From: Gammaproteobacteria bacterium | GTDB taxonomy: Bacteria; Pseudomonadota; Gammaproteobacteria; Steroidobacterales; Steroidobacteraceae | Length of the DNA: 6,896 nt | Assembly (NCBI GenBank): GCA_005877705.1 | Contig: VBNY01000241.1 | Location: 1-6,896 of the forward strand | Direction: 5' to 3' | In this document: positions 5,044 through 6,896 of the stretch, piece after piece | Position numbering within the stretch: the first letter of the stretch is position 1 | Layout of the letters: each line of letters starts with the position of its first letter | Notes under the pieces: model-generated | What the model saw: the letters and a program-made list of their open reading frames with translations, nothing else | Told to the model about the DNA's origin: nothing | Database searches by the model: none | Translations under genes and position numbers: made by a program

Positions 5044-5262
5044 ATGTCCGAACGAGACAACGCGAGCTTCGATCTCGACGATGAGTTCCTGAGCGGGGCC
5101 ACCACCGAGGACGGCACCGACTACGACCGGCTGCTCGATCGGGTAGACAAGCGCGTCCGCAACCAGGGCAAGCGCGGCAAGGCCGCGTGGAGCCGGCTCG
5201 AGGAAGTGCTGGCGGACAAAAAGCTCGAGAAGGACCTTCGCGACTTCGACGAAGAGCTGTAA
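5044..5262 (+). CDS. Small charged protein, resembles PA3496 family
   Basis: A 72-residue soluble protein with no signal peptide or membrane segment. Residues 1-30 are acidic (Asp/Glu-rich, LDDEFL), the middle (33-47) is basic (KRVRNQGKRGK), and the C-terminus is WSRLEEVLADKKLEKDLRDFDEEL-like (49-72). The pattern of a basic stretch, then RLEE-L--KKL-K-L-DFD, resembles the PA3496 family of short gammaproteobacterial proteins, annotated as putative envelope-integrity proteins; that match is from memory of the family pattern and is tentative. The ATG at 5044 is preceded by AGGA (5027-5030), somewhat far at 13 bases. The gene has its own promoter and sits 120 bp before the aspartokinase fusion on the same strand, so co-transcription is likely. 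Coding is supported by the sharply patterned composition and clean start/stop. Confidence 0.75.
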   Translation: MSERDNASFDLDDEFLSGATTEDGTDYDRLLDRVDKRVRNQGKRGKAAWSRLEEVLADKKLEKDLRDFDEEL

Positions 5263-5310
5263 TCAATTGGCTGTTAAAAGTGGCCTGCGGCCGTTGCGCC
5301 CCGCGGGTCA

Positions 5311-5339
5311 GAGCCGCGTGCCCGCGTGCATGCCGGCTC
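5311..5339 (+). other. Weak hairpin in the leader of the aspartokinase fusion
   Basis: GAGCCG (5311-5316) and CGGCTC (5334-5339) can form a 6-bp stem around a 17-base GC-rich loop, within the 120-bp gap before the fusion gene. No T run follows. I see no lysine riboswitch core. It could affect read-through from the small upstream gene, but in DNA this GC-rich such a stem may be chance. Confidence 0.25.
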
Positions 5340-5359
5340 CACGGCGCGCCAACTGACTC

Positions 5360-5365
5360 GAGGAA
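5360..5365 (+). promoter_or_regulatory. Ribosome binding site that favours a TTG start for the fusion
   Basis: GAGGAA (5360-5365) is 8 bases before an in-frame TTG (5374) and 17 bases before the ATG at 5383. Spacing favours TTG, which would add Met-Thr-Arg to the protein. Confidence 0.45.
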
Positions 5366-5382
5366 CAACTCACTTGACGCGC

Positions 5383-6896
5383 ATGGCCTCTGCCTGGATC
5401 GTGCTCAAGTTCGGCGGCACGAGTGTTTCCTCACTCGCCAACTGGCGCAACATCGCCAAGGTCGTCGCCGAGCGGCGCGCCGGCGGTGCGCGGGTGTTGA
5501 TCGTCCACTCCGCCATCACGGGCGTCACCGATCGCCTCGAAAAGCTGCTCGAGGCGGCGCTTCGACAATCGCACGACGAGGAGCTGCGCGCGATCTACGA
5601 GCGCCATCGGGATCTCGCTGCGGAGCTTGGCATCCCGCTCGGCGCGGAGGTCGAGCGGCAGTTGGCGGAGCTGCGGCAGATCGCCGCGGGCGTGCCGCTC
5701 GTGGGGGAGGTCAGCGACCGCACGCGCGCACGCGTGATGTCAACCGGCGAGTTGATGGCCACTGAGATCGGAGCACGTTATCTGCGCGCTCAGGGGCTGG
5801 ATGTGGCATGGGTCGATGCGCGGACCATGTTGAAAGCCGAGGAACGTCGCAGCGCCTCGGCTAAAGCAAGCGTGCTGTCGGCCACGTGCAACTTCGCTCC
5901 GGATGCGGCGCTGGAGGAGCGGCTTGCAGTCTTGCCGGCGGTTGTTGTCACACAGGGCTTCATTGCGAGCGACGACGATGGCAACACCGTGCTGCTCGGC
6001 CGCGGAGGCTCCGATACCTCTGCAGCGTACCTCGCCGCCAAGCTGCGCGCGCAACGGCTCGAGATCTGGACCGACGTGCCCGGCATGTTCAGCGCCAACC
6101 CGCGCTCGACGCCTACGGCGCGCCTGCTGCGCGCGCTGCACTATGACGAAGCTCAGGAAATCGCCACGAGCGGCGCGAAAGTCCTGCACCCCCGCTGCAT
6201 TCTGCCGGCGCGCCATTACCGCATTCCTTTGCATGTGTACGCCACTCAGGCGCCGGAGCTCGAAGGCACGGTGCTGAGCGCCGAGGCAGGCGATGGCGCA
6301 GCGCAGGTAAAGGCCGTCTGCACGAAGAAGGGCATCACGCTGATCTCGCTCGAAAGCCCCGGCATGTGGCACCAGGTCGGCTTTCTCGCGGATGCCTTCC
6401 AGGTCTTCAAGGAGCACGGCATGTCCGTGGATCTCGTGTCGACATCCGAGACGAACGTCACGGTGTCACTCGACCCCGCCGCCAACACGCTCGACAACAC
6501 GCTGCTGAGCGAACTCGTTACCGGCTTGTCGCGGCTGTGCCGCGTGCAGGTGATCGGGCCGTGCGCCTCCGTGAGCCTGGTAGGCCGCAACATCCGCGCG
6601 ATCCTGCACCAGCTCGGCGGCGCCTTCGAGTTCTTCGAAGAGCAGAAGATCTATCTGGTGAGCCAGGCGGCGAATGACCTGAACTTCACCTTCGTCGTGG
6701 ACGAGAGCCAGGGCGATCGCCTCGTCGAGCAGCTGCATGAGCTGCTGATTCGTCCCGTGCGGGGCGACAGAGTGCTAGGTCCGAACTGGGAGCAGTTGTT
6801 CTCGCAGCCGCAGCGCGCAGCCGTGCGGGCCTCGCCCTGGTGGCGCCAGAAGCGCGACCAGCTCATCGCCGCCCTGGGTGAGCGCGAGGCTGCATT
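5383..6896 (+). CDS. lysA: Bifunctional aspartokinase / diaminopimelate decarboxylase (5' part, truncated by window end)
   Basis: At least 504 codons, open at the right edge. Residues 1-300 are an aspartokinase domain: VLKFGGTSV (7-15) near the N-terminus, GRGGSDTSA (206-214), WTDVPGMFSANPR (229-241) and the EIATSGAKVLHPR block. Two ACT domains follow: about 309-380, starting KAVCTKKGITLISLESPGM, and about 386-456 with the VSLVGRNI motif. The first matches the lysine-sensitive LysC-type regulatory domain. Monofunctional LysC ends shortly after (449 aa in E. coli). Here the frame continues through a linker with RASPWWRQKRDQLIAAL (483-499), as in the Xanthomonas-type fusion where a PLP-dependent DAP decarboxylase comes next. 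The fusion joins the first and last steps of lysine synthesis. The decarboxylase domain lies outside the window and is inferred. I use ATG 5383; TTG 5374 is the alternative. Feedback inhibition by lysine is likely from the domains. Confidence 0.88.
   Translation, partial: MASAWIVLKFGGTSVSSLANWRNIAKVVAERRAGGARVLIVHSAITGVTDRLEKLLEAALRQSHDEELRAIYERHRDLAAELGIPLGAEVERQLAELRQIAAGVPLVGEVSDRTRARVMSTGELMATEIGARYLRAQGLDVAWVDARTMLKAEERRSASAKASVLSATCNFAPDAALEERLAVLPAVVVTQGFIASDDDGNTVLLGRGGSDTSAAYLAAKLRAQRLEIWTDVPGMFSANPRSTPTARLLRALHYDEAQEIATSGAKVLHPRCILPARHYRIPLHVYATQAPELEGTVLSAEAGDGAAQVKAVCTKKGITLISLESPGMWHQVGFLADAFQVFKEHGMSVDLVSTSETNVTVSLDPAANTLDNTLLSELVTGLSRLCRVQVIGPCASVSLVGRNIRAILHQLGGAFEFFEEQKIYLVSQAANDLNFTFVVDESQGDRLVEQLHELLIRPVRGDRVLGPNWEQLFSQPQRAAVRASPWWRQKRDQLIAALGEREAA

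Noticed and set aside
4724..5368. Minus-strand 214-residue open frame over the 4875-5043 gap and the small gene
   Set aside because: Its composition is unpatterned Arg/Pro/Ser, and it overlaps the SAM hydrolase 3' end, a good promoter and the PA3496-like gene.
5263..5382. Lysine riboswitch before the aspartokinase fusion
   Set aside because: The gap is too short for the large five-helix lysine riboswitch, and only one weak 6-bp stem is visible.
5740..6417. Minus-strand 225-residue open frame
   Set aside because: It is antisense to the aspartokinase catalytic domain, with no motif of its own.

Overview
The window is high-GC DNA with densely packed genes and strong G/C preference at third codon positions. 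The best taxonomic clue is the gene that runs off the right edge: a lysine-sensitive-type aspartokinase that carries on past its second ACT domain into a linker. That layout fits the aspartokinase/diaminopimelate decarboxylase fusion known from Xanthomonas, Xylella and related Gammaproteobacteria. The YqjD-YqjE-YqjK cassette also fits Gammaproteobacteria. I therefore infer a Xanthomonadales-like or neighbouring gammaproteobacterial chromosome. I see no mobile element, CRISPR array, tRNA or rRNA.

Layout, left to right. (1) Positions 1-76 hold the Pro/Ala-rich tail of a plus-strand gene. It converges on a minus-strand operon of three small membrane-linked proteins: YqjD-like (845-1138), YqjE-like (434-844) and YqjK-like (105-437). 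These are joined by TAA/ATG abutment and an ATGA overlap. (2) After a divergent 178-bp promoter region come a stand-alone transaldolase (1317-2372) and a DksA/TraR-type zinc-finger regulator (2482-2841), both on plus. (3) A GcvA/AmpR-like LysR regulator on minus (2847-3809) meets the DksA-like gene tail to tail with only 5 bp between. (4) A 246-bp divergent region (3810-4055) contains three successive hairpins, one looking like a bidirectional intrinsic terminator, followed by a TTGACA element. (5) A SAM hydroxide adenosyltransferase (SAM hydrolase, DUF62) occupies 4056-4874. (6) A small acidic/basic protein resembling the PA3496 family (5044-5262) has a good sigma70-type promoter. It is followed by the aspartokinase/DAP decarboxylase fusion (5383 to the end, partial).

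The genes are mostly housekeeping. Transaldolase serves the non-oxidative pentose phosphate pathway. The YqjDEK proteins are stationary-phase inner-membrane proteins in known relatives. The DksA-like protein probably tunes RNA polymerase. The fusion enzyme catalyses the first and last steps of lysine synthesis. The LysR gene is divergent from the SAM hydrolase gene, so SAM hydrolase is its most likely target (inference).

I did not find a clearly new multi-gene system. The observations most worth checking are: an apparent loss of about 22 residues from the transaldolase, covering the segment expected to form the last barrel strand; the stacked hairpins plus terminator at 3909-4005, which could mark an unannotated small RNA; a six-codon minicistron overlapping the LysR start; and a possibly leaderless SAM hydrolase mRNA.
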